The notes beneath the pieces were generated by a model. That model saw only the letters and a program-made list of their open reading frames with translations. It was not told the DNA's origin and did not search any database. Positions 22,939 through 35,173 of a stretch of 64,000 bases of DNA are shown here, in pieces. Position 1 is the first letter of the stretch, and every line of letters begins with the position of its first letter. Made by a program: the position numbers and the translations under genes. Source of the stretch: Apoderus coryli (taxonomy: Eukaryota; Arthropoda; Insecta; Coleoptera; Attelabidae); contig OU452200.1 of assembly GCA_911728435.2 (NCBI GenBank), positions 25,931,715 to 25,995,714 on the forward strand. The letters run 5' to 3'.

Positions 22939-23540
22939 TAATAATAATAATAATAAACACAACAATAATACAGACTTTATTAGTAAAAAGACATTTTTAT
23001 AAAAGTTGAAGCAGTGCTTCCTAACTTAACCTAAACGTAACTTATATTTTAGCTTAAACCTATCTGAAAATAGTTTTACATGGCTCGCCAAATTAAGTAG
23101 GTAGCTTATGTTTACAAATTAATTTGTTCTATTAGGTGTTAGACAGAGCTCTTAAACGAAAACCCCTTTAAACTTTTTATATTCTCCGGTAGAGCGTTGT
23201 AATATTTTGAAACCGTATAGGAAAATGACCGCTCAAAGATTGATGTTGAGTCTAGCGGTGGCGTAATGACAGTTTTATGAGGAATATTCACATCATACAC
23301 CGATCCCCGGAACTTCAATCTTTCATATAAGTATTCCGCCTATTTCCATCTGATGATTTTTATTAATCAAAATTAATGAATGAAAATCCGACGTTGTTTC
23401 ATTCTTAACCAGCCGATTTCCTTAATCTTATTGCTAGCCTCTTTCACCCCTACGAATTCCACATACAAGCCGTGTGCCTGAATTCTGCATCAACTGAATC
23501 CTGTTCTCAGCAATTTTAGTCAAACAAAGGCCATATATAT
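22939..23540 (-). pseudogene. LINE C-terminal fragment, antisense
   Basis: On the minus strand, 23343 down to 23152 reads L-Y-E-R-L-K-F-R-G-S-V-Y-D, then F-E-R-S-F-S-Y-T-V-S-K-Y-Y-N-A-L-P-E-N-I-K, then a stop. This is the usual C-terminus of jockey/CR1-like reverse transcriptase proteins. Upstream frames carry broken R-I-Q-L-M-Q-N and I-G-W-L-R-M-K-Q-R-R-I-F blocks. The 3' end is an AATAAAGTCTG...(ATT)n tail at 22939-22970. 5' truncated. Confidence 0.8.
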
Positions 23541-23892
23541 ATTGTCAATAATATAACCCCTAGCTGATTGCGTTATCATGCTATCTCGCCACGAGACAAC
23601 TTGTGTTTATGTTTTACTTTACTTTACCGAATACCTGGATAAGGATAGTGCCTGTCCCTATTTGTGCAGCGATAACACCAGCAGCCGGATTATTAAAATG
23701 TTACTACTCGTATCGTGTAGGCCTATGGTATCCGTCTCTAGTCGGTAAACTTCAAACGCCCGCGCTAGTGCGACTCGAGCGCACTTGTGGTAGTCCGAAG
23801 TGGCCCGTGTATTGAGATGGCAAAACATGATTTTTATTTCAGCAAATAGTTTTTAGTACAGTTTTTAAAGCCGTTACTATAACCACGTGTAA

Positions 23893-24121
23893 ATGGAGTG
23901 GACGAACGAAGTAATTTGTTCCTAAATTTGTATGAAAATGAAACTGCACTTTGGGACACAAAAAGTGCAACTCACAAAAACAGAAACGAACAATGGGATG
24001 CGTGGAATCGGATTTGTACACAATTAAAAGACAACTCCGTGGAGCATGTGTCGATAAAAGAATTAAAAAAGAAACGGGACAGTTTAATGTCAACTTATAG
24101 AAAATTCATCGACACATCTTG
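23893..24121 (+). pseudogene. MADF/Myb-SANT-like ORF1 fragment of a PIF/Harbinger element
   Basis: M-E-W-T-N-E-V-I followed after a small frameshift by F-L-N-L-Y-E-N-E-T-A-L-W-D, H-K-N-R-N-E-Q-W-D-A-W-N-R-I and I-K-E-L-K-K-K-R-D-S-L-M-S-T-Y-R-K. This is the N-terminal part of a MADF (Myb/SANT-like) DNA-binding domain, as found in Harbinger accessory proteins. It is cut off at the junction with the oppositely oriented transposase fragment. Confidence 0.7.
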
Positions 24122-24578
24122 ACACTGTTTGAATAGACGCCTTAAAAAGGTATCCAAGGCTCGTATAGCTGTCTCCCGATTCCAAAAATCTGAGAGCAAT
24201 AGCAAACCTTTCTTGAACAGGAATACACTTTCTCATGTTTGTGTCAGTTTTTCTAATACGAAAGCAAATTCTATTTAGAAGGTGTTCATAATCTTCTGAA
24301 GACATTCTGCAGAAGTTTTCAAATGTTTTACTTGCTTCTTTTACCAAATCAGAGAACATATCAGTTTCACTGTATCTGAAATTATGAAAATAAAACAAGG
24401 GTATATATTATTTGTTGTTATTACCGACTAAGCCGTATTGCCTCGAACGGCTCCTATTATAAGACGACATCCACCATCGCCTTTTGTTTTTCTTCCTTTT
24501 TTCACTATTTATTAAATTAAAACCACTAATTACTACAAAAGCGGCTGCACGAAGAATACTTTCCTCTTCTGGCCACAT
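24120..24578 (-). pseudogene. PIF/Harbinger transposase N-terminal fragment with retained intron
   Basis: The minus strand starts M-W-P-E-E-E-S-I-L-R-A-A-A and continues to K-R-R-W-W-M-S-S-Y-N-R-S-R. After an apparent intron (acceptor TTTCAG near 24377) it gives M-S-S-E-D-Y-E-H-L-L-N-R-I, I-P-V-Q-E-R-F-A-I-A-L-R-F-L and G-D-S-Y-T-S-L-G-Y-L-F-K. This is the helix-rich N-terminal region of Harbinger transposases. The catalytic DDE part is missing. Confidence 0.8.
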
Positions 24579-24639
24579 TTTCAAAGTGACGGTTGTTTCA
24601 TTAAAAATCTTGAAACAGACGATTCGTAGCACGGGCGAA

Positions 24640-26236
24640 CCACAGAAATCTTATATTATAGGTATATATATATATACTCTAGAATGATAATCCCGTAGTA
24701 CAAAAATGTAACCAAAAGTGTAGAGCTGTCCATAATGCGCATGATCCCAAATATATCTTATTTTTCAACAGGACCGGCTTTGATTAAATGTAAAATTATA
24801 AATATTTAAAATTAAATTTTACCATTTGGTAACATCAAATAAAAAAATGGAATAAAGGAATTTAAGAAATAAAAAATTACATTAAATATCTAAATACTTT
24901 ATTGTCTAACAGGTACAACCCAATAATAATAAATCTAAGCAGAAACGAGAAATAAGTAAAAATTCTAATACTGGAAAATATCTTAAGGACATGAGCATTC
25001 TAATTATTTATTTTATTATTATATAATATTTCTTTGTTTATACAACCACCTTAGGCGTCTTACCTCTGTACAGCCTTCAAAGAAGGGGTGCAAGAAACAA
25101 TGACTTCACAAATATTTTCCGTGTCCATGAAAACCACTTCCATATCATCCGTACTACTTGCAATAGTATTTTGTGGCAAAACATGGTTGGTAGAACTTGT
25201 ATTCTCAGCAATTTCATGGAGGATTCTATAATTAAGTATATTCCAGTTTAACAACAGAATTCAAACGAACTTTGTACCTACACAACGTAGGAAATATATT
25301 CTTGACATACATATCATGCATTTTTGACAGACTGCTTTTAAGTAAACAGTGTCTTGATATCAAACGATTAAGAATTTAACTTCCACTCTCATTTACATAA
25401 TCTCTTCTTTTCAACAAAAGTTTGGGAACTGCATCGGGTACGAGGGTGATCCTCTTGCCGTCTTCTCTACAAATGATATCTTCTGCAGCGAAATGCTTAC
25501 TGCATATGACATTCCCATCACATAAATTTTCTGTACTAGGATCCCAATGCCCGCATCCAAACATCATGTCTTTTTTTTGTCAAGCTAAAAATGAGTATCA
25601 TGTCAATGGTATCTTATTGACTCAAACTTACTGAAAATCTTTAATACCAGGACTGAGACCTTCATTTTTACACCACAACACTATACACCTCATTGTTTGT
25701 TAAATAAAAGAACTAAAACCAAAATAACAAATATTAAAAACAATTTTAATCACAAATAGGTATATCTATCAACAATTAAAATATACCACGAATAAAACCA
25801 TAACTCAATTATAAAACCTATCTGAATTGTTGTGAAGCCGACTCTGACAAATATTCCCAATACGAGAAACGTCATTTGCGAGAACAGACGCTGTTGCGAA
25901 ATCTCCTAAATTTAATAAGATTTGGAAAAAAATGTTTCGTTCATATTGCTGAAAACTAAACAGTATGCAATTTTACCGATAACATTTAATTATTTGAATT
26001 TGTCAAGCAGTTTCGTATGACGCAACATATGGATTTATTTATAAAACAGATATGTCGCATAAATTCTGTAAGGCGAACGACAAAATAGTTTTAAATCTGG
26101 CAGCTCTGTACTGAAAACAAGATATTGAGGAGCATGCGTAGATCGTGAAAACTCTGCATACCCGTTACACTTTTTGGTATTCGGCTGATTTAATTAGCAT
26201 TCTAGAGTACATATATAATATATAATTTCTATGGGG
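24640..26236 (-). mobile_element. THAP-domain DNA transposon, degenerate
   Basis: Inverted ends: ACTCTAGAATG at 24676-24686 and its complement at 26198-26208. Outer AT-rich repeats and a CCANAGAAAT block lie at about 24640 and 26230, and ACCAAAAGTGTA lies just inside both ends. Between them, on the minus strand, are THAP exons and an unrecognised acidic segment (25060-25254). P, Kolobok and Harbinger-like elements all can carry THAP domains, so the superfamily is open. Confidence 0.55.
25376..25694 (-). pseudogene. THAP zinc-finger domain, split and frameshifted
   Basis: First exon at 25694-25634 starts M-R-C-I-V-L-W-C-K-N-E-G (the C-x-x-x-W-C half of the C2CH finger), with donor CA|GTAAGT. 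The second part, after an acceptor near 25588, reads H-L-T-K-K-R-H-D-V-W-M-R-A-L and, after a frameshift, N-V-I-C-S-K-H-F (the C-x2-H half) and A-V-P-K-L-L-L. THAP domains bind DNA. A stop and frame change make this copy dead. Confidence 0.75.
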
Positions 26237-26249
26237 CGCCGTGAGAAGG

Positions 26250-28339
26250 AGCATACATTAAAATGCCAACGTGCCGAGCCAATCAGAGCATTTGGGGCGG
26301 GGCTTTCCTTGGCGCGCATTTGAGTTTGAATTTAACCGCTATTCAACTTATTTTGAAACTGAAATTTAGTCGATATTTAATTGGAATGAGTTTTTCAGTA
26401 AAATAATTTAAATATTAATATGAATAAGGTATTCGCTAAGAAAGTCTGTTGAACTTTCCTTTGTAGTAGGAATTTCTTGATATACCTAGCTGAAAAACCT
26501 TCATTTCGTATATTGGAAAACGATAGTCAAATATATTTATGTATAATTTGAAGATACCTATCTAATTTTAAAATCATTTTATGCATTACAGATAGGAAGT
26601 CAGGAAATAAAAAAGGCACATTATTCTCAATAGTTTTTTTTTAGCTATATATATTAAATTATACACAATGATAATAAATAATAATTACAATGAACATACA
26701 AATTAATACAAATAGACCACTGCCATACATACATACACAGGGTGTCCTACGGTGCTAACCCATTAGATTATTTCAGAAACTACTTCGAATTGAATTGTGA
26801 AAATTTCAGTGTCTATATTGTTAAATATGCTCTATAATATAATAAATAATATAATAGCAACGGCATAGCACTTCCGGTTATACCGGAAGTTGATGGCAAC
26901 TTTGTTATTTTAAATGAAACACCCTATATATTATTACATTTTTGGATTCTAAATAAGATTTCAAACATATTTCATGTATCATGTCCTATACCTAACGTCA
27001 GTCATTTTTGATTTATATCAAGATTTATGTCAAAATTGACAGTTTAGGGCTCCATAAGAATTCCGTTTTTCCTTGTAAATCAGTATTTAATAATTATTTT
27101 GCAGGTACTTTCTGATACCCACCTGATAAGGTGGGATCTTGTGACAATTGTGATCTTGTGACAATTGACAAGACATTTTCTGATTAGTTTATACAGGGTG
27201 GTCAAAAAATTATATTGAAAACGGTTCAAAAAAAATAGTTGAAAGTCAATTTTTTCAAATGGAATGGGTATATTATTATTATTTTATCTTCCTTAACATT
27301 AAAAAATAATGCAATTTTGTAATCGGTTATCACTTTCTAAAATGCATAGTTTTCGAAATATTTTGACATAAATCTTGATATAAGTCAAAAACGACTGACG
27401 TTAGGTATAGGACATGATATGATACATGAAATATGTCTGAAATGTTATTTAGAATCCAAAAATGTAATAATATATAGGGTGTTCCTTTTAAAATAACAAA
27501 GTTGCCATCAATTTCCGGTATAACCGGAAGTGCTATGCCGTTGCTATTATATTATTTGAGTAGAGCATATCTGACAATATAGACACTGAAATTTTCAAAA
27601 TTCAAGTTGAAGTAGTTTCTGAAATAGTCTAATGGGTTGCCACCGTAGGACACCCTGTATATTATAAGGTTCAACACCAAACAAATCTAATATTACTTTT
27701 TCAGATTGCGTACTATTTCAATTTAGATATTTTCCTTTTAATTGTATCACTTTTTCACATTACATACTATTTTTTCTTATTGTGACTTGTATAATATTAT
27801 ATATTAGATTTGTTTGGTGTCGTACCTTATAATATATATGTATATGTATGTATGGTAGTGGTGTATTTGTATTAATTTGTATGTTCATAGTAATTATTAT
27901 TTATTATCATTGTGTATAATTTAATATATAAAGCTAAAAATAAACTATTGAGAATAATGTGCCTTTTTATTTCCTGACTTCCTATCTGTAATGCATAAAA
28001 TGATTTTAAAATTAGATAGGTATCTTCAAATTATACGTAAATATATTTTAGTATCGTTTTTCCGATATACGAAATGAAGGTTTTTCAGCTAGGTACCTAT
28101 ATCAAGAAATACCTACCTACTACAAAGGAAAGTTCAACAACAGACTTTCTTAGCGAATACCTTATACATATTAATATTTAAATTATTTTACTGAAAAACT
28201 CATTCCAATTAAATATCGACTAAATTTCAGTTTCAAAATAAGTTGAATAGCGGTTAAATTCAAACTCAAATGCGCGGCAAGGAAAGCCCCGCCCCAAATG
28301 CTCTGATTGGCTGGGCACGTTGGCATTTTAATGTATGCT
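26250..28339. mobile_element. Mutator-like foldback element, 2.1-kb palindrome, 9-bp TSD
   Basis: Perfect GTGAGAAGG flanks both ends (26241-26249, 28340-28348). The termini are AGCATACATTAAAATGCCAA and its complement. The arms, about 26250-27047 and 27365-28339, pair nearly throughout, leaving about 320 bp in the centre. Each arm contains the same roughly 190-bp ACAGGGTGTCC/ACACCCTAT element with the palindrome TTCCGGTTATACCGGAA. No transposase was seen. A 9-bp duplication is the Mutator-type signature. Confidence 0.85.
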
Positions 28340-28631
28340 GTGAGAAGGGGTACATTCGAGCTCCTCGTGGCGAGAGCTGGCGCGCACAAACCGGCGCGTC
28401 TTGTACAGGCCTGTGATATCACGGGCCGTGGGAAGCAAGCAAGAATTGGTGCAAACAAAATACAAGGTTTATTTTTTTTTTCTTACGTGAGGTGCTGTTT
28501 AAAATTGTTGGTGCATTGTAATCTATCGCTTCAGACTATTTGCCTTGTTTTCACTTTTCACGTTTGACGGATTGGACCTCAGAAAAATATTTATTTTTCT
28601 GAGGAATGGACGTTCATGACAACGTATTTTT

Positions 28632-29819
28632 AGCATACGTTAATTTCCTTTTATACCAAGCCAATGAGAATCATCGTGCGCGCGTCTGCATGTTGTAAGC
28701 CGGGTTTATATAGCATAATCATAAATATATGCATAATAATCACAAAAGTTGAATGCATTGTAATCATAGGCACCGTTACAAGAGTCAGTTATAACGCTAA
28801 TATACCTAGTTGTAAGTGTAAATTAACAAATTATAATGTGCAATATGATACAAAACGCAAATTTTGAATTAAGAAATTCAGCTGTAGTTCCTCTAAAACT
28901 CAAAACTAGATACATACGCTTACTCATATCAAAGATTAATGTACATATTAATCTTTGCTCATATTGTTTAAACTAATTTATAAGTATGCTTATGTTGTAT
29001 AAACCGGGAGCTATGTTTAGAATTAAGTTAACGAAAATTAGGATATTGGGATCAAAGAACGAATAGCAAAAATAAAAGACTGGAAATAATAAAAAAATTT
29101 GAAATTTAAAAAAACCATATTTATTAACAGAGTAAAACACGATAAAGGTAACTCTAACCGATCCTAATAAATTTAGGTAATGAAAAATAACCAATGAAGA
29201 CTTGCAAATGATATAAATGATTTTTGAATTACATACCATTTTGAAAGACTCGGACCACAATGCTAGAAGGGCATGTTCCGTTAATGTGTATACTACCACC
29301 CGCTTTCATACTGCCATTTTTACACAATCTGGTATAGCCTAACATAAAACAATGGCATTGTGTTATCAATTATTCAGCACATAGGCATAAAAACCTTTAG
29401 AATTAGTTCTGTTACAATTGTAGACTATAACCTCATCACAATTAGCAAGTTTCCTTCTCGTATTATTAATGCTTAATGTACACCTTTTAGTTTTCGATTC
29501 CATAATGCAATAATATTCGCAACTTTTTACTTTGGAGGTCGTGGGTAAAAAAATATTCGCAACTATAGGTAACTTAGAAATTATTATTTTATATGTAGCA
29601 ATAAAAATTGCTGTTATAAATGAGTTTGTTTTTGCTTTTTATCTAGTAACAGATTCAGTTGTTTAGATTATTCAGAACACTAGTTTATGGCGCCAAAATA
29701 TTCAAACAGCAAAAACAAAGCGAAATGCACGCCACCGATCCGCGACGGCCACTCACGGAAACACGACCCAAGGGCGAACGTTCCCATTGGCTCGGTATAA
29801 AAGGAAATTAACGTATGCT
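28632..29819. mobile_element. Mutator-like element related to the foldback, 9-bp TSD
   Basis: Perfect CGTATTTTT flanks both ends (28623-28631, 29820-29828). Inverted ends of about 45 bp begin AGCATACGTTAATTTCCTTT and carry RAGCCAATG. AGCATACRTTAA and AGCCAAT are shared at the same places with the ends of 26250-28339, so both belong to one family. The element holds only short coding remnants on the minus strand. Confidence 0.85.
29366..29503 (-). pseudogene. Short reading frame in the Mutator-like element, unrecognised
   Basis: 45 codons from ATG at 29503: M-E-S-K-T-K-R-C-T-L-S-I-N-N-T-R-R-K, then V-I-V-Y-N-C-N-R-T-N-S-K-G-F-Y-A-Y-V, then a stop. Its composition looks protein-like. A second segment, 29345 to 29238, after an acceptor-like TATGTTAG, reads L-C-K-N-G-S-M-K-A-G-G-S-I-H-I-N-G-T-C-P. 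Together they may be the Cys/His-rich N-terminus of a Mutator-type transposase, but I do not recognise them with certainty. Confidence 0.35.
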
Positions 29820-29829
29820 CGTATTTTTG

Positions 29830-32800
29830 GTAGTTAGTTTTTTTTTAATTCACATTCTTTTCCTCATTATTTTTGTTATTGTTTATTCCCATCGCCGCTT
29901 GAACATATTTTAAAAGTTTATACCGCATCGTATGTCTTATTTTTTATAAAACTACTAATTCACACTACTCTAATTGTATAAATCTTATCTAATATAAAAA
30001 TTAAGACAATGAATCAAATTAGTAAAAGGACTGTGTGTTTATGTGATGTGAGTGAAAATACGTGACATTTGGTTTGAACGTAACTACACTTGAACGTTGT
30101 GGTGGATGGGTAAAATTCGTTTGGTTAACTGCTTGAAATTGACTTAGGACTTTGTCTACAATCTGTCATATACTTAGAAAGAAGTGTTAAATGAAGTTAA
30201 AAAAAGCTGATTCTGAATCTACAGATTTTACGAAAATGATCCTTATGTAGGCATATATAAACTTATATACAAATAATGGAATGTAGATTAGAATAATATG
30301 AAAAATAATATAGTCAAGACTGTGGGCCAGGACAGAAACAATATAATTTATATTTTTAAACTGTGATGTTGTGGTGTGTGAATCGTAGTTGGAATAACAA
30401 AATCATTTAAAAAAATAATACTTAAAACGATACATAGTGAATATAATTAATATAACTTAGGTGAAAATAATTACTAATTATTAGTGTTTATGTACCTAGT
30501 TGTTTTACTTGGAATGTTATTTGTGTAATCTAAAATAAGTACGTCTAGCGTTAATAACATTTAACATTACGTATTCTTGTAACTCAACAGCAGTTTGCTT
30601 CAACAGAAAAGGCACGAAGGGTGAGTATTTTTATATTATATAATACCTAAGATAATCTTAGGATATTTAATATGGAGCTTTATTTGCGATTTAATTAAGT
30701 GGTTTATTATATTACCTATATTCTTATGTGAGTTCGCTTTAGACATTATTAGTATGTATAGGTAAATAGGTTCCCACTTAATGAATTTGTAGGTACCTAA
30801 TACTAGATTATAAGGAATTACCTTCTGTTCAAGTTTCATCAGTATCTCACTCACAATAAAGTGAATGCCAGGAGCCAGGATGTATATACATATATATTCT
30901 AAACATGTTACCTTAGTTTACAATTTTAGATTCTCTTTCTAGCCAAGTGACTTCGCTAGTAGACGGTCACTTTTGATAAAATTCAAATTGAATTAGAAAT
31001 TGTGCAGGTGTTTTCCAATTTAGGATGTTAGTTCTGAGATAGTAATAAAGTACAACTGTTAGACTATTTATGTGTTTACTAAAACAAATATGTACTGTAA
31101 TAAAGTCAAATACTTATGTTTTATTAATATTTAAATTAAAAAGTGCTTTTTGCTAGTAGTCGGTCAGCCATATCAGTAGTCGGCCTCCTGTAAACACTTT
31201 ACTTCAGAATCGCACTTTTAATTTTGTTTCTAACAATTTAAAACCAACTGAACCGCACATTATTGGTAAGAACAGGACAATTGTCGCAGTTCGAGCCGAC
31301 ATTTGGGGCTGCCTTTGAAAAAACGATGAATACCATCTTTGTTTAGGTTTTCCATCCTGAAATGGGGTCTTTATGTTTTCTTCAAGAACTATTTTTTGGA
31401 CAGTAATAAAAAGTTCTTGGTTTTTAATTGGATTTAACCACAGATCTAGAAACTTCCTAGATCTGTGGATTTAACCCACTGAATCAACCAATCTAGTATA
31501 TTTTTCTAGTGTTAAAAATGGGTTAGGTTCCATCTTTCTTGGATTATCAGAATCACGTCCCTTAATCGGGTCATGTAGCATTTACCGTGAAACACCATAT
31601 ACCCTGCAGGTTTGTCTTATTTTGGGGCCAAGTTTTACCGCATCTAAGTAGTGTGCCGGAAAGTAAAAAACATTACATACTTAGAAACAGTCGTGCTGCT
31701 AAAAACTAGAGGTGCTGTAGACACCTAAATACCTACTACCACTAACTGAGCCTTTTTGTCAGTTGAACCGTTATTATTGCCTCAGTATTTTCTAATACAC
31801 TTAAAATAGTTCCATGATATAGGTACTTAGGTAGGTGAATATCTTTAGACGTTTCTTTAGAAATCAAGTCGATTGTTACCTTTATTACTTAAACCACGAA
31901 AAATCCCCGGTTTTTCGGATTTATCGGTTTCATCTTTTAAGAGGTACCCTCGGAGGTATTTACCTAATTCAAATAAGTACTTGTAGTACAGATTTGTTTT
32001 AATTGATTTTAATTCGCCATTTATGAAGCCTACTTTATCATTTACTCGAGTTTTGAATTGTCTGTCATATAGATTTTAGTATTTTGAAGTACGCTGTCGG
32101 AAGGAATCTTTTAATTTTGTATAGTAAACCTAAGTAAATTTTTCGTATTTTGACCTACGTTACCCGCTATTACTGCTGTTATTAGCTTCGTTCGCGGCCA
32201 CGATTCTGAATTGGTTCTAGTTCTCTAGGCTTGCGCAGTTTCGATTTCGGCGTTCGCGGTGAAAAAATTATCGAACTACTAGTAATAGATTCAAACAGTT
32301 TGGCGTTCGGGGTGAAAAAAGAATAAGTTTATTACCGGTTCTGAATCGATTTTTCAGTTCTACGGACTGAGGAAGAACTGTTGGTTCTGACATGCGCAGT
32401 CTAGCTAACCAACAATTATATTATACTGGTTATATTCATTTATTGTTTATACGTTTTATCCTTGTATGTAAGGGCATTGTCTTCATAAAGACAATGATAA
32501 GGGTTTTAGACAGTGTCAGGGACTACAAAGAAGAAGACATCCAAGAAAGAGTAGAATAGGGGATGACGGATTTTGTTTTTTCAAGTAGATAGATCTGAGT
32601 ATTATAAATAAAAACAGAAATGTTTTGTGTCTGTTATTTTTGAGGTTTTACTTTTTATTTCTTATGAAATATTTAGTGACAGTGACGCCCTGAAAAAATT
32701 TAAAACAACAAAAATAAAATAAGTTTTCAATTAAACAACGTTTCTTGTTACCATTACTTTATTAAAATGTTATTAAAAATTAAAATGTGCTGCAAATCGC

Positions 32801-33810
32801 TGCGCAAGGTCTTCGATCATTATTTAAATGTTCACGATATTCTTCTTCCCTAAATTGCGGTACAGTACCTTCATAATAGGGATAATATTTGACTGAACTG
32901 GACTGAACAGTGATTAAAGATTGAACATGTCAACATAAAAATCAAAAATATGACTCAAATTTCTTCAAATGTCTAACTTTTATTAACAACTGTTGCACGA
33001 CGAAAATTAAAATCTTCCAGCTATGCGATTCTATTTTTTTGCTTTCGCGGGGATTATGATTAGAACGCGTTCCGAATCACGCCTTCGCTTTAAAACCAGT
33101 TCTGTAATGTCACGATTCAGTTCAGAATCGTCATCGCGAAATTGTACTAAACAAATGCGTGTCTGGCCCATTCGACCTTGCATCGGACTATACCTTGTTA
33201 TGATTCACACCATTGTACTCAGGACGACAGCAGCAACCTAAAAAATAGAGGTTGTAATTGGTAATGGGTTGTAATGTTGTAAAAATAGGGGTGTGTAACG
33301 TAAACTCACGTGTCGTGGCTTTTCTTTTGTACCATATTGAAAATAATCACCCGTTCATCAAATCAAAAACATATCAAACTGGTATTCAATTATAGATAAT
33401 ACTCATCATTATTAATACTTTTTAAGTAAATTTTCAAAATAAAACCTAAAATTGAAAATAAGGTAACAGAATGATAAGGATTATCTGTCTAAAATGCAGC
33501 ACAGACACACATTATAAAACTTGGTGCCGGAAACAGCGGGGTTGTGGATAGTGGTGCACAGGTCTATGTAAACTAGAATAGTAACGGCTATTTGCTATGT
33601 TCAATGGATATTACGTTTGTACTTTCGTAGAAGGACGCCATAATGTGATACCGACCCAAGTTTTGAAATATTTGATCAATATAAAAACTGTGTTTGAACG
33701 ATTAGCAAGCGCAAGCCTACCTACGGTGCAATACTATTAAGACGCACTGGTCCTTAAATAATTCCGAGTTAAGTGCTAAATATTAACATATTTTTATCAT
33801 AGCTACAGTA
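29830..33810. other. Intergenic stretch, no gene recognised
   Basis: AT-rich with no coding segment that resembles a family. It holds a perfect 12-bp hairpin at 31438-31468 (CCACAGATCTAG/CTAGATCTGTGG, flanked by direct GGATTTAACC) and a GC-richer block at 32160-32420 with repeated GGTTCT and TTCGCGG/TTCGGGG-GTGAAAAAA phrases. Confidence 0.45.
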
Positions 33811-33820
33811 CGAGGGTTGC

Positions 33821-34664
33821 CTTTTATATTTCAGGATTAGACAACAAATACTACTTAATCATCGAAAATCACTTTATTGTTTTTCAAAATATTCCCCACT
33901 TTTGCATGCGTTTGAACCAATTGTCGAAGCACTTTTGCCACTCTGATTGAGGTATCTCCAAAACATGCATTCTGAATGCATCAATGCTTCTTCGGGCTCA
34001 TACGTGTAAATCCACGATTTATCACCTGTCACGATGTCATAGACGTGTTTCGAAGCACCGCGATCGTATTTTTTGAGCATTTCTTTCGACCAATCGACAC
34101 GAGCCTTTTTTTGAGCGATTGAGAAATTTTGTGGGATCCAACGCGAACAAATTTTTTTGACAGTCAAATGTTTATGCAATATTGAATGTATGCTGGTCCC
34201 ACTAATGCCTAAGGTTGTCTCAATCTCTTGGTAGGTCACATGACGATCTTGCAATATCAGTTCGCGCACAGCATCAATGGTTTTCGGAACAACAACTGAT
34301 TTTGGACGACCTTCACGAAATTTGTATTGGTGTGAACTACCACCACGATTGAATTCACCATACCATCAATAAACACTGGTCCTTGATGGAGCTTCAGCGC
34401 CAAAAAATCATCCTTGCACTATTGCTGAGTTAATCCACGTGGAAAGTTGTAAAAAATAATCGCATGAAAATGTTCACGATTTAATTCCATTTTTGGGCCG
34501 AGATGAATCTTTTAAGTTACTGTAAACAACACAAATAGCGCTCGTATGTCAAAACGTTCTGAGTACGTATAACCTCAAAAATGTCCAACTTTACGATAGA
34601 GCTGTCAGTTGCCAGATTGCAACACCAGGGTTTCCAAATCCCGAAATATAAAAGGCAACCCTCG
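33821..34664 (-). mobile_element. Internally deleted mariner (same family as 40389-41678)
   Basis: Ends CGAGGGTTGCCTTTTATAT and complement, flanked by TA (33819-33820, 34665-34666). Compared with the full copy it lacks about 420 bp: the sequence jumps from GAATGCA to the Y-E-P-E segment just after T-G-D-K-S-W-I-Y. Minus-strand coding remnants include R-E-L-I-L-Q-D-R-H-V-T-Y-Q-E-I-E-T-T-L-G. The first catalytic motif reads T-G-D-K instead of T-G-D-E. Confidence 0.9.
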
Positions 34665-34666
34665 TA

Positions 34667-35173
34667 TAAGAAAACAATATGAACTACGCGAGTATGTATC
34701 TAACCCCTAAACAGTTGGTTATTAAGTGTATTAAATATTTTGGCGTATTTCTGTCCTGTTATACTTAAATGACCATTTAAGAAAAATACCTGGTATTTCA
34801 AGCTTAGATTAGCAAAACATGAGAACGGTGGATATACTTAGTCGTTTGTTATTAGAAATTCTATATTAATTAGATTACCTACCTACAGAGTTTATGTAGG
34901 ATTTCCTACGACTTATTATTATTGAGTAGGTATTATTTATTACACTTATATTGCATATTACTTATTTGTGTTTAAATTTAAGTACAAATAAAATAAAAAA
35001 TATTATTTTGTGGTCTAATCACCGATTGGTAGATTTTAATAGTACGTTGGTACATGCCACGGTGTTACGTATAATAATACTCGTATGTGTATACAAGGTG
35101 TTAAAGTGTTTTTTTGTTAATAACGGTTTTTTTTATTAAGTCAAATATCTCTCATATTACTTTTCCGCTCAGG
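34667..35173. other. AT-rich spacer, no feature recognised
   Basis: No coding, repeat or RNA signal was recognised between the deleted mariner and the first family S copy. Confidence 0.45.

Noticed and set aside
28183..28567. Frames of 86-91 codons on both strands at the right end of the foldback
   Set aside because: They lie in inverted-arm and flanking GC-rich DNA, overlap each other and resemble no protein.
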